Of a stretch of 64,000 bases of DNA, positions 11,812 through 22,607 are shown one piece after another. Under the pieces are notes generated by a model. It searched no databases. It was not told where the DNA came from and saw only the letters and a program-made list of their open reading frames with translations. The stretch comes from Heliocidaris tuberculata. Lineage: Eukaryota > Echinodermata > Echinoidea > Camarodonta > Echinometridae. The position numbers and the translations under genes are program-made. Each line of letters starts with the position of its first letter. Position 1 is the stretch's first letter. The stretch covers positions 23,678,756-23,742,755 of the forward strand of contig CM046836.1 of the NCBI GenBank assembly GCA_025618425.1. Reading direction: 5' to 3'.

Positions 11812-12492
11812 TTGTACAATTTACATATCTTATCTAGATTTGCTTTAACTCTTACTGTGCCAAGGGGTTTACCTCTCTTCAAAATGTTACCAAATGTGAT
11901 CAATGCTTACTTTTCAAATGTCTGCACTTCATTAACCATATATCATTTCACAAAATATTGTGTACAAAACTTGTGGGAAATTTATTACCATTTTTTGTGA
12001 TACCAAACATTATTACCTTATCCAACATTATGCATAAGAATTATTGAAAATTTCATTTGAGTTTCTTTTTGTCCATTATTTTTTTGTTTCTCATTTGTTT
12101 CCTATTCTGTAATGTTGAAATGAGGTAACATCTTTTTAAACATCTGCAATTTTTCTCTGAAAATTTCTATGGTAGCATATAATTATAATCATATATTTAG
12201 AATGCATGATTTATGCTCAAAATGTTGATATACATTGACCACCATATACCTTTCCTGTGGTCGAGTAATTGGTGAATGAAAATGACAAGTCTATCTGTCA
12301 CATATATGTGACATCGGCACTGAAAGAGTTAATGACGAAATAACATTTATAGTTATACCATAATAAGATGTGTATTTTTTTTTTTTTTTTTTTTTTGCTC
12401 GCTCGCAAAATGATGTAAAAGCAGGATGGTTGATATTCAGGCAAGAGGCGTCAGTCCCTCCCCCCCCCCCCGAACAAAAATGGTGTTTTGAA
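11812..12492. other. No gene recognised
   Basis: AT-rich sequence with a 22-T run (12374-12395) and a C tract (12460-12471). GCTCGCTCGC and GGCAAGAGGCGTCAG near 12400-12455 are shared with the hAT-type element at 50948-51944, so a diverged fragment of that family probably lies here. Confidence 0.4.
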
Positions 12493-12518
12493 CAGTGGCG
12501 TATCTGAGGGTGCAGGGG

Positions 12519-13324
12519 CAGTGGCGTATCTACGGGGGCGCAAAAAAGGAAAAAGAGAAAGAAAAGGGGAGACATACTAAAAGATTTATGGTCTTTGAAG
12601 GTTATTTGCGCCCCAGTCAAGGATAAAATGAGTAAGAAATGGTGTTTTATAGGGTTTGAAATGCGAACATTTTCTAAAGCTCGGTCGCTTTCCTCCCTTG
12701 CATAATTATGTTGAGGATCTAGCTATTTCGCGCCCAAGGGCGTTTTTAAAGTGTTAACCATTAATTAACTCTAGTTGCTTTGCGTTTTAGTGTTAACCAT
12801 TTATTAACTCTAGTTGCTTTGCCCCCCCCCCCCTCCCCAAAAAGGCAGGAGCTTGTTAAATTTTGCGCCCCCAGATGGGCTATTAGTGCATAAAAAGCAC
12901 TTTCAAAGTATAGAACATTCGAAAGAAATCGTAAATTTATCTTGCAATCACCTTGCTAAATTCCTCTAATATATTTCTTAAGGGTTTACATTCATTTTGC
13001 GCCCCTAAAATAGAAATGTTCAAAAATTTTAAAAAGAAATCTATTGCTAGGTAGCTGCATTCCCTTGGACTTTTTTCTAAGGGTAAAATACAATAAAAAT
13101 ATCAGTTTGAGGGGTGAAAAGGAAAGAAAAAAAAAATCTGCCGCTCGGTTGCGTTGCTCCCTCATTTATACAATAATTCATCAAATTTGGGCTAACAACC
13201 CCGGGTTATGTGCATCAAAACTCATTTTCACGCAGTGCCATCATATCTAAATGCTCATTAATCTGAGTTTTGGCATGGGGGGGGGGGGGGCGCAGATTTG
13301 ATAGTTTGCCCCGGGCGGCCACTG
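12519..13324. mobile_element. hAT-type non-autonomous element, 8-bp target duplication
   Basis: The element starts CAGTGGCGTATCTACGGGGG and ends GCCCCGGGCGGCCACTG. The 8 bases before it (12511-12518) and after it (13325-13332) are both TGCAGGGG, a perfect duplication. An 8-bp duplication with CA...TG termini is the hallmark of hAT elements. Inside is a 38-bp direct duplication (GTGTTAACCATT...CTAGTTGCTTTGC at about 12752 and 12791) and G/C tracts, but no transposase. It sits 26 bp inside another hAT-like terminus (12493, CAGTGGCGTATCTGAGG). Confidence 0.85.
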
Positions 13325-13868
13325 TGCAGGGGCCACTTTCATGAGGCAAAAAGGCTCCGCGCGCCTCTAATAGGCCTAATACTGGTAATAATATGGTCTT
13401 ATCGAGGGTACCCTCATCACCATCAAAAGTGCTGGGTATTTTCTTTTATCAGAGGGGAGTACTTGGGATGATGTAAGCAATTTTCCAAGTAAAAGGGCAC
13501 ACTAAAATTGTAAGAAACCCCTCCCTCCCCCCCCCCCCCATTATAATTTTATTTTATACATGTTATATTGATGAGACAGATGTGAAATGTGCTCTCAGAT
13601 TAATCTCGTCGGTAACTTTTTGACACCAATACACCAAGAAATCCTAACAATTTTGAGGACCTTTTTTTTCATGTCATACTATTTTGGAATTTCATGCACC
13701 CCTCAGTACTTCCCTGGAGTTTGCTCATAAGTACTTATACTACTCTTCCCGAAGACCTTGCAATTATCATACCCCAACATTGCCAAGGCATCCATTTTAT
13801 ACACCTAGGTATAGATAGACCTTGTGGGTCAAACTGCTTGTTCAAGGATATAAAAAGCACAGACATGA

Positions 13869-13940
13869 CCGAGCAAGAATCGAACCCAGGAACCTCGTAT
13901 GAGAGTCAAGTGCTTTCAACAATATATCACAGTGCTTCCA
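13869..13940 (-). mobile_element. Degenerate tRNA-derived SINE head
   Basis: The minus strand contains GAGGTTCCTGGGTTCGATTC, a good B box with flanking T-arm, preceded by AAAGCACTTGACTCTCATAC, an anticodon-arm-like segment. The A box is poorly kept. The body probably extends to about 13730, where TTGTTCAAGGATATAAAAAG-type sequence occurs on the plus strand. It is not a functional tRNA because it lacks a sound D arm and acceptor stem. Confidence 0.5.
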
Positions 13941-14812
13941 CAGCTGAACGGATTGGCAAACATCTCCTGAAAATTTAAAAATTTCTATTTCCGAGGACAG
14001 TGCTCGAAATTAAGCAAATTTTATGCTCAAGAGAAATCTATAAAATTTAGTTGTACCAAATCAAGCATTTTTTCCCCCTTCTTTTTAAGGTTTGGGGCCA
14101 GCACAAAGATTTAATAGATTTAATTGCCGGGTAGAAATATCATGATGTTTCTTCTTTTTTTAGTTTTTTTTTTTCTCTCTCTTCCCCTTATCATTCCGCA
14201 TCATCATCCCCCCCCCCCAAGACCTGTATATCAGATACTGATGTGATGAGATCCTGCGTGAAGTAGCCTCTCAGTCCGTTCTCTTCTATATCTGTATATG
14301 ATGCAATATGATCTTATCACCTAGGGTAGGCTCATCAGTGCTGATCCTACTATTCCTCCTGAGGACCCTTACTTTTATACATGCTATACTGACGAGATAA
14401 CTCGACAAGCCATATGACAATGGTGATGGTTTATATGTTTATGTATACGACATCAAACTGACCATCCCAGTCTTACAGACTTCGTAGTTCTCGTGACATC
14501 ACACTCCTTATTAGGCCATGGGCCGAGCCTTAAAATTCTTCAGTTCCGTGGTCCATATCTGGGAAGTACTTAATTTTGTCATAAATGATTAATGGACATA
14601 TATCTAAGAGCAATGGTGAATGTTCCCATTTGCAGATTTTGGGCATATTTTCACAATTTTGATATAAAGTTGCTACAATTAGCAGACAGCTTTCCTGCAA
14701 TGATGATGTCATATCTGCTCCTTAAGTGACCAATCACAGCTCGGCTATTAGAGACCTGAGTGCAAATGGCCAATCACAACCCCTGTACTTTGAGTGTTTG
14801 TGTGCATGTACC

Positions 14813-16420
14813 ATGTCTGCCACACAGAGCATCGTATACCATGACCATTGAATCAAGCGATTCACCAACAAAACTAAGATTGAGAGGGCCAGGAAGAAGC
14901 AAGAAAGAGCAGAACATGAAGGTATTTAATTAGAGTTATATTTTTGTGTATTTGGGGAAAGCATTATTATGAACAGTCTAATTTTCTCCAGGTTTTATTT
15001 GCATGAACCGTAGGCCCAACCTTTCAACTACCAGTCCCATGCATTGGTATTTGTGTTATGGATTGACTCCTTTAGTTTAGTTTGAGTTTTGCGTGGGCTT
15101 AACTAAAAAATCAGTTGAATTTACCTACAAATAATTATTTCCTTTATAGAATATCACAATATTGTAGGAAGGCTGTTTTATTATGAAAATATTAATGTCT
15201 AAACAACCATTTTTATTATGAATTAAGCAGTTACTTTCTAGCAAAGCTATGCATGATTGATACAAATATCACTTACAATACATACAAGCTTGTACTCCAC
15301 ATTAGATTTCACAGGTGAATAGCCTTCAGTAGCTTTTGTATGTGTAAGCAGGCTATGGTCCATTCTAGATCATTCATACATGAGAGGAAAATACTATTTA
15401 AAATTTCAGTTTCAACTCCGAAACCCCAAATTTGTAGCATAGTATTAGTAAGAGTTGAACATGTTGAATCAGGTAATCTAGCATTGAAGTACTGCTATGC
15501 TGCGTGAATGAATGGCATGTCCTATTTTACAATATTACTAAAATTATTGGATGAAGACAATCTATTAATAGACCCAATCACATTTTGACCAATCAGCATT
15601 ATTGTTGAAATAGCCCCCTCCCCCATTCACTACGGGCAGTATGCTATGGGGATTTAATGCCACTTCAAAAGTTCAATATACATTAAAGTAGGAGAAGGTG
15701 ATTGGATTTAATGTGTTTTTAAATCAAATAGCATGGTATTTCATTTTTTATACAAGAGCAAATGGCATTAAATCTCTTATATTTTTCTGTTTCCTTGTAG
15801 TCTTTGAAAACAATGCTCCCAGCTACAAGGACCATCGGTATTCCATGCGAGACAGAAGCAGTAATGGAGCCACATTTGAAGGTCCAACAACAATGACTGA
15901 GGCAATGTGAACTTTAGGCAAGGGTTCACCATGTTCTTCCAGTCCAATGCATCAGATGGGGGAAAAAGACAAAACAGAGGATAAACCATTCACAAGAAAA
16001 AGAATGAAAGAGAAAAAAAATTATGCAGGTAAGCTGGTACAAGCTGCAGAAATGAGCAAAGATGAGAAGATTCTGCTCAAGACTTGTCTGAAAGACCTTC
16101 TTGCTTTGAATGTGAGATATAACTTCAGCCATGCTTCACCTCCTACGAGAACTAAACAAGATTCATCCGAAAGGACAAAGAAGCAGGTTTTGAGAAGAAC
16201 TTTTATGAACAGTCATGAACATTTCTGTAAATCAATTACAGTAGTAGGAGCGGGGAAGGGCCGTGATTCCCGTGAAGTACATGCATTAAAATTACAGAAA
16301 TTTTTGTATATGCCATATATTCTGCAGGGGGTTTATTTTCATGAATTTAACATGCTAAAATATTGGCAACATTCATACATACTAGCGCAGCATGGCTGTA
16401 TGCAATGCAGGCTGTGCTAA
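14813..16420 (+). pseudogene. Decayed two-exon gene in TIR element copy 1
   Basis: Exon 1 starts at ATG 14813 (MSATQSIVYHDH), meets an in-frame TGA at codon 13, then continues IKRFTNKTKIERARKKQER to a donor GAAG|GTATTT ending at 14921 in phase 1. An acceptor TTTCCTTGTAG precedes exon 2 at 15801 in matching phase (VFENNAPSYKDHRYSMRDRS). In exon 2 a TGA replaces the TGT codon of copy 2 after MTEAM. A GCAG|GTAAGC donor occurs at 16028, but a K/E-rich frame reads on through it (AGKLVQAAEMSKDEKILLK). A 2-bp indel near 16217 changes the end relative to copy 2. The product would be basic, with no domain I recognise. It may be a captured host gene or a relic of an element-encoded protein. Confidence 0.55.
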
Positions 16421-16535
16421 ATCACCTTCACTTTGCGAAGGTATAATTATCATCGCTGCTTGTCGATTCCCCAATCTAAAATTTAACCTCTCGCAAAATA
16501 GTCTGGTTGATCCTATTTGCAAGAACAAAGTTTTT
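16305..16535. mobile_element. Old copy of the TA-flanked MITE of 25038-25318
   Basis: TGTATATGCCATATATTCTG, GGGGGTTTATTTTCATGAAT, TTGCGAAGGTATAATTATCA and CGCAAAATAGTCTGGTT follow the order of the younger MITE at 25038-25318, with its CG dinucleotides mostly changed to TG or CA. The right terminus is lost. It is also present in element copy 2 (22379-22607), so it was inserted before the host element multiplied. Confidence 0.65.
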
Positions 16536-18252
16536 TAAAAGAGTAAAGTTGTATGTTTTTCAGTTAATATGCAGATGAGCTTCACTCATAATACATAACA
16601 TCTTCAGAAAGAAATTTTCCAAAACATGTGTTACATGTTTTATCACAATTTTGAAAGTTCAAATTTTTTCAGCCAGTTATTCTCACAAGCAGAGTCATAT
16701 TGTGTGGAATACTGTGATTCTGCATATTAGCTTTCATGATTCATATGCCCTCTCATAGTCATTGCTCCATCTATCTTATAATTTTGTAATTTTGTGTGGA
16801 ATCATGGGTTACTGCATGTATTTGATTTGTAGTGGGAGCAGTAAAATATCCTAAAATGATAAATAATTCAATGTTCTGTATTTTTCTGTGAGTACAAATT
16901 AAATAACATGTTAAAGCCTTTCTCAAGTACAGTGAAATGGATTGAATATTCTGACAATGATAATGTACTAAGAATATTTTTTTTTGTATGATTTTGAAAA
17001 CATGTCTTTTTAAAACTTAATCTACATGTAATAGGGATAATCCTTGTCCCATTTTTAAAATTTGAATGAATGAGATGGAAGTGAATTTCGAGACTTGACA
17101 GCTTTCTAATCAGGACCATGAAGTTGCCATACCTCAGGTGCCAGATGTGAAATCTCTGATGTACATAGTTATTGACTGTTGCTGAGATGTACTTTTTACT
17201 GATGTGCTCCAAAAGCTACCACTTAGGGGTATGAGATGTAGTAATCATTCACTTTGGAAGTGGTTTTCAATGCACCTGTGAGTAGGACTTTTACACTTCA
17301 AAAATACTAGTAAAGTACAATTCATGGGCTTAGAACTTACAATGGTTACCTGCTTAATTTGGAAGACATGATCACATTTAATCATGAATAAATAAAATAC
17401 GTCACTGCTTACTGAGAAAAGTAAAATGTTCAAGCTTTGTTGAACACTTTGTGCAAAATGTGATTTTACATATCAGGCCTACGCACATGTACTTGTTTGA
17501 TGCTAATTCAAACTGCACGTGCATGTATGTAAAGACTGGTTTGAATTATATCAAGAGTGTTTGTAAATTGAAGTATCCAACAGTGAATTTTATTAAAAAA
17601 ATAAAAATAGGCAACATGAATATACAGTTATGTGTCATGCTTATATTCCTGCATTGTTTTTCATGTAAGGTCACAGAGAGAGAGAGAGAGTGAGAGAGAG
17701 AGAGAGAAAAAAAAAAAGAAGGTGATACATATTAAGAGAAACAGGACAACAAATGATTAAAAGGAATACATGATAATTGCTGTGGGTGGGGTTGGAGGGG
17801 CATGTGCTTGTATCCAGGATAAACAGGAGATTAACCTTCAGAGGCCTTTTAATTTGTACATCTCAAAAATTTTATCTCTCCTACATAGTTATTCTGTTTT
17901 AATTATTAGGTCAATTGTACAGTATTAAGTAAGGGGGGGGGGGGGCTTGCTGGTACATATGGAAATAGAGCTGTATGTGTGACAATGATGGCTGTGTGTA
18001 AAAATAAAAAAGAGAATGGGTACAGTATGAATTTGGATTGAAACATCTTGCTGATTGTGGGATTCATTATAGGCCAATTGTTTAGTATAAATGGGGGGGG
18101 GGGGGCTTGCCTGCATATTTGTAACTATACAGTGTAGATCATTTATGTGAAAAGGATGGCTGTGTGTAAATAAAGAGAGAATGGGCACATGAAAATTTTG
18201 ATAGAAAGCATCTTGCTTATTTAGTGCGATACATATTAACTACACAGTATTC

Positions 18253-18505
18253 ATAACCGGTGTGTTGGCTCAGTCAGTAGAGCGTCCGCCTCACAACCGG
18301 GAGGTCGTGGGTTCGAACCCCGGCCGCGTCATACCAAAAGACGTTAAAAGATGGGAGTTACTGCTACCTTGTTTGGCGTTCAACAATAAGGGATAGAGCA
18401 ACGTCGATCTGGCGCTGCTCAGTGGCTGCCGGGCTCACGATCAATTGGGCAAAAAGAATTTCCATTTCGGTTTAACTTAATAAAATTTGGAGTGGACTTT
18501 AAAAG

Positions 18506-18547
<42 letters not shown>

Positions 18548-18549
18548 TA
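18253..18549 (+). mobile_element. tRNA-derived SINE with (TTA)n tail
   Basis: The head carries an A box (TGGCTCAGTCAGTAGAGCG, 18265-18283) and a B box (GGGTTCGAACCCCG, 18309-18322). An anticodon-loop-like CTCACAA lies between them. A body of about 190 bp (GGCGTTCAACAATAAGG, TAATAAAATTTGGAGTGG) and an ATT trinucleotide tail at about 18508-18546 follow. It is present in TIR element copy 1 and absent at the matching point of copy 2 (between ACACAGTATTC and TATGTTG), which gives an empty site. No clean target duplication is visible. Whether it belongs to a named conserved-core SINE superfamily needs a consensus comparison. Confidence 0.88.
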
Positions 18550-19136
18550 TGTTGTTTCACTTCATGGATGTACATGCGTTTTTTTTTTTTTTTTTTTTTG
18601 TTTTTTTTGGGGGGGGGGGTGGGAGCTGATGGGTGAACTGATTAGAATGGGGAGGGGTATACATGGGGTATAGGGCAACAGACAGACAATGTCCTCCCTT
18701 TAGACAAAGCAAATACATGTATAATTACTCTGATCATTTCATGAGACATTGATCACATACATGTATACTTGGTTTCTGTATGGATTACTATAAGGTATTA
18801 ATTAATATGCAAATTGAATTTTATATGATTGACCATCATTACATGACATCACATTGCTCAAAATACCATCTCTGTGCCTAAAGGCTATATCTGCTCCAAA
18901 TTATTCAAAGAAATATCTCTCTATTTCATGGTTGCTAAGGTAAAAATGTCCCTAGCAACCAATTCTTTACTTTTTCTTTGTTTTCTACTTAATGCCCAAG
19001 TTTCAAACGTGGGAACATGTCATTCCTGTTTTGGATACATGTTTTGAACATATCTAGCACATTTTTAGGTACTTCCCAGAGATGGACCACGGAACTCAAA
19101 AACTAAGGAAGAAAACAGGCCTCGGCCCACGGTCTA

Positions 19137-20589
19137 TATGCAGTTATCCATCATGTAAGACAAAGATTACTCTTGGAGGCAGTGCTTTTGTTAGTGCTGC
19201 GCCCAAAGTAGACTTTGGAACAATGTCCATCCCTACTATACATGATACAGTCTCTTAACATGCTTAAAATCGTCAAAAATCTTCTAAAAACTCACCTGCT
19301 GTAGGAAATAGTTCCATAAACACGTCTTGCACTTTTATGCTCCAACCAGTGAAACCCGTGGAAATCCAAGGCAGTTATATGTACAGCAGATGAGGAATGT
19401 AAATGCACTATATGTGCTTCATCAAATTAATGAATGTCTATCCAAACTTTGTCCACTTGCGTGAACTGCTCTCTATCGATATATCCCCGGCCGTGTGTAT
19501 CGTACGTACCATGGGCCGCGGAGCTGGGGTGGGGGGGGGGGGGGGCTGCAGCCCCCCCCCCATTTTTTTGAGTAGACACATTAAGAAAAACCTCTGAAAA
19601 GGGGCTCGAAAATTGTCATTAATGAGTGAAATCAGATCAGCCCCCCTCCCCCTCCCCACTTTCAAAAACGCTCCGCGGCCCCTGCGTACGTGCGTGCCGC
19701 TCACAAATCAGATACATGTATACTGGTATATACCAATGTACACACGCACGTACGGACAAAGAGCTCGGGGAAAGTGAATTTATGGGGAAGAGTCTACGGA
19801 TTTATTTAGCACGCGCGCACGCATGCATTAAAAAAAGGTGAAAGATTGAAACGACCATAAACTGGTCTAGTGTGCGGCTTGAGACATGAAAGCACACCCC
19901 CACCTCCCACCTACATATTCATATAACCAAATCAAAATAATCTCTGTGTGCCCTCCCCCGAACTGAAAATGAATTGAGTCCCTCCTTATTGCATAAAATA
20001 TAGCCCAAAGCTACGCCCAATTAAAGGATCCGTCCTACGTGAATATACAGGTTATCCTTACTATAATTTGGCTAAGCTCAGATCTTGTCTGTCCTTCCGT
20101 TTGTTTGACGGCGCTTTTCTCGGCGATTTTGCACTCAATCGAGCTGGGGTTTTTTGTAAACGTGGTTATATTGTTCCCAGATTGTCATGAAAGGGGTTGT
20201 TTGTGGTATTTTGGTCGCATTATTCAAAAGGTTTTTACAATTCGTAACTTTCTTTGGCAGGCCCCGAGTAAAGCTTCGAAGTTCCCAGTCCTTTCGACCT
20301 TTTTCGGCTCAGCGAAATTACATAGGCATACATTACACGTACGGTATGCTTAAGGCTATGCTGATGAATGAACCGTCGCGTTGCGCGTAGATCTACACTG
20401 CATGCACTCGGCCTTCATTCAGTGTGTTTCCGTCCAGTGAATCCATGGCATGGTTGTATATGTAATGTTAGACTTAATCTGAAAATTGTTCAACAGTCAG
20501 AAATTGCAGGCGCTAATGCACATCCCGCCTGAATCTAGAACTACAAGTACAACTAGCACCTGAATTTCAGTCACATCGGACATCGGGAA
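19137..20589. other. Spacer between the two TIR elements; no gene recognised
   Basis: Holds the hAT-type MITE at 19510-19684 and otherwise unremarkable sequence. Two overlapping plus-strand frames at 20039-20390 (up to 104 codons, with a hydrophobic start) have no recognisable domain or splice context. This spacer is not duplicated, which separates the two element copies. Confidence 0.5.
19510..19684. mobile_element. hAT-type MITE (about 175 bp)
   Basis: The left end CATGGGCCGCGGAGC and the reverse complement of the right end CAGGGGCCGCGGAGC match at 14 of 15 bases. Flanks are CGTACGTA (19501-19508, one base offset) and CGTACGTG (19685-19692), an imperfect 8-bp target duplication. G and C tracts sit just inside the left end. 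No ORF. Confidence 0.65.
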
Positions 20590-20890
20590 TAGGCCATGGG
20601 CCGAGCCTCAAAATTCTTCAGTTCCGTGGTCCATATCTGGGAAGTACTTAATTTTGTCATAAATGATTAATGGACATATATCTAAGAGCAATGGTGAATG
20701 TTCCCATTTGCAGATTTTGGGCATATTTTCACAATTTTGATATAAAGTTGCTACAATTAGCAGACAGCTTTCCTGCAATGATGATGTCATATCTGCTCCT
20801 TAAGTGACCAATCACAGCTCGGCTATTAGAGACCTGAGTGCAAATGGCCAGTCACAACCCCTGTACTCTGAGTGTTTGTGTGCATGTACC

Positions 20891-22318
20891 ATGTCTGTCA
20901 CACAGAGCATCGTATACCATGACCATTGAATCAAGCGATTCACCAACAAAACTAAGATTGAGAGGGCCAGGAAGAAGCAAGAAAGAGCAGAACATGAAGG
21001 TATTTAATTAGAGTTATATTTTTGTGTATTTGGGGAAAGCATTATTATGAACAGTCTAATTTTCTCCAGGTTTTATTTGCATGAACCGTCGGCCCAACTT
21101 TTCAACTACCAGTCCCATGCATTGGTATTTGTGTTATGGATTGACTCCTTTAGTTTAGTTTGAGTTTTGCGTGGGCTTAACTAAAAAATCAGTTGAATTT
21201 ACCCACAAATAGTTATTTCCTTTATAGGATATCACAATATTGTAGGAAGGCTATTTTATTATGAAAATATTAATGTCTAAACAACCATTTTTATTATGAA
21301 TTAAGCAGTTACTTTCTAGCAAAGCTATGCATGATTGATACAAATATCACTTACAATACATACAAGCTTGTACTCCACATTAGATTTCACAGGTGAATAG
21401 CCTTCAGTAGCTTTTGTATGTGTAAGCAGGCTATGGTCCATTCTAGATCATTCATACATGAGAGGAAAATACTATTCAAAATTTCAATTTCAACTCCGAA
21501 ACCCCAAATTTGTAGCATAGTAAGAGGTGAACATGTTGAATCAGGTAATCTAGCATTGAAGTACTGCTATGCTGCGTGAATGAATGGCATGTCCTATTTT
21601 ACAATATTACTAAAATTACTGGATGAAGACAATCTATTAATAGACCCAATCACATTTTAACCAATCAGCGTTATTATTGAAATAGCCCCCTCCCCCATTC
21701 ACTCCGGGCAGTATGCTATGGGGATTTAATGCCACTTCAAAAGTTCAATATACATTAAAGTAGGAGAAGGTGATTGGATTTAATGTGTTTTTAAATCAAA
21801 TAGCATGGTATTTCATTTTTTATACAAGAGCAAATGGCATTAAATCTCTTATATTTTTCTGTTTCCTTGTAGTCTTTGAAAACAATGCTCCCAGCTACAA
21901 GGACCATCGGTATTCCATGCGAGACAGAAGCAGTAATGGAGCCACATTTGAAGGTCCAACAACAATGACTGAGGCAATGTGTACTTTAGGCAAGGGTTCA
22001 CCATGTTCTTCCAGTCCAATGCATCAAATGGGGGATAAAGACAAAACAGAGGATAAACCATTCACAAGAAAAAGAATGAAAGAGAAAAAAAATTATGCAG
22101 GTAAGCTGGTACAAGCTGCAGAAATGAGCAAAGATGAGAAGATTCTGCTCAAGACTTGTCTGAAAGACCTTCTTGCTTTGAATGTGAGATATAACTTCAG
22201 CCATGCTTCACCTCCTACCAGAACTAAACAAGATTCATCCCAAAGGACAAAGAAGCAGGTTTTGAGAAGAACTTTTATGAACAGTCATATGAACATTTCT
22301 GTAAATCAATTGCAGTAG
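20891..22318 (+). pseudogene. Two-exon gene in TIR element copy 2, one in-frame stop
   Basis: Exon 1 (20891-20999) begins MSVTQSIVYHDH, has the same TGA at codon 13 as copy 1, and ends GAAG|GTATTT in phase 1. Exon 2 begins at 21873 after TTCCTTGTAG and stays open to a TAG at 22316-22318. It includes RDRSSNGATFEGPTTMTEAM, a C-x-S-rich linker, a lysine-rich segment (DKPFTRKRMKEKKNYAGK) and a predicted helix (EMSKDEKILLKTCLKDLLAL). If the shared TGA is real, translation could only start at an internal Met in exon 2. A GCAG|GTAAGC donor at 22100 would define a 228-bp exon, symmetric in phase 1. Function unknown. Confidence 0.55.
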
Positions 22319-22378
22319 TAGGAGCGGGGAAGGGCCGTGATTCCCGTGAAGTACATGCATTAAAATTACAGAAATTTT

Positions 22379-22607
22379 TGTATATGCCATCTATTCTGCA
22401 GGGGGTTTATTTTCATGAATTTAACATGCTAAAATATTGGCAACATTCATACATACTAGCGCAGCATGGCTGTATGCAATGCAGGCTGTGCTAATTCACC
22501 TTCCCTTTGCGAATGTATAATTATCATCGCTGCTTGTCGATTTCCCAATCTAAAATTTAACCTCTCGCAAAATAGTCTGGTTGATCCTATTTGCAAGAAC
22601 AAAGTTT
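22379..22607. mobile_element. Old MITE copy within TIR element copy 2
   Basis: Matches 16305-16535 and shares the layout of the MITE at 25038-25318. Decayed CG sites and loss of the right terminus are common to both copies. Confidence 0.6.

Larger units (their letters stand above)
14514..19134 (+). mobile_element. TIR element copy 1 (4.6 kb) carrying a decayed gene
   Basis: The left end reads GGCCATGGGCCGAGCCT and the reverse complement of the right end GACCGTGGGCCGAGGCCT. The inverted similarity continues (AGTTCCGTGGTCCAT, CTGGGAAGTAC) for about 65 bp and faintly to about 250 bp. TA flanks both ends (14512-14513, 19135-19136). The body is nearly identical to 20592-24742 in direct orientation, but the outer flanks are unrelated, so identity stops exactly at the inverted ends. 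Copy 1 has a SINE (18253-18549) and a 155-bp internal duplication (about 17890-18190) that copy 2 lacks in whole or part. No known transposase domain is visible, so it is probably non-autonomous. TA flanks would fit a Tc1/mariner-like or another TA-targeting superfamily. Confidence 0.8.

Noticed and set aside
18253..18330. Functional tRNA gene
   Set aside because: A and B boxes are good, but the anticodon stem is broken and a SINE body and tail follow, so it is a SINE head.
14530..20790. 60-codon minus-strand ORF, identical in two places, as a gene
   Set aside because: It lies in the terminal region of the duplicated element and overlaps the inverted end; the identity is explained by recent amplification.
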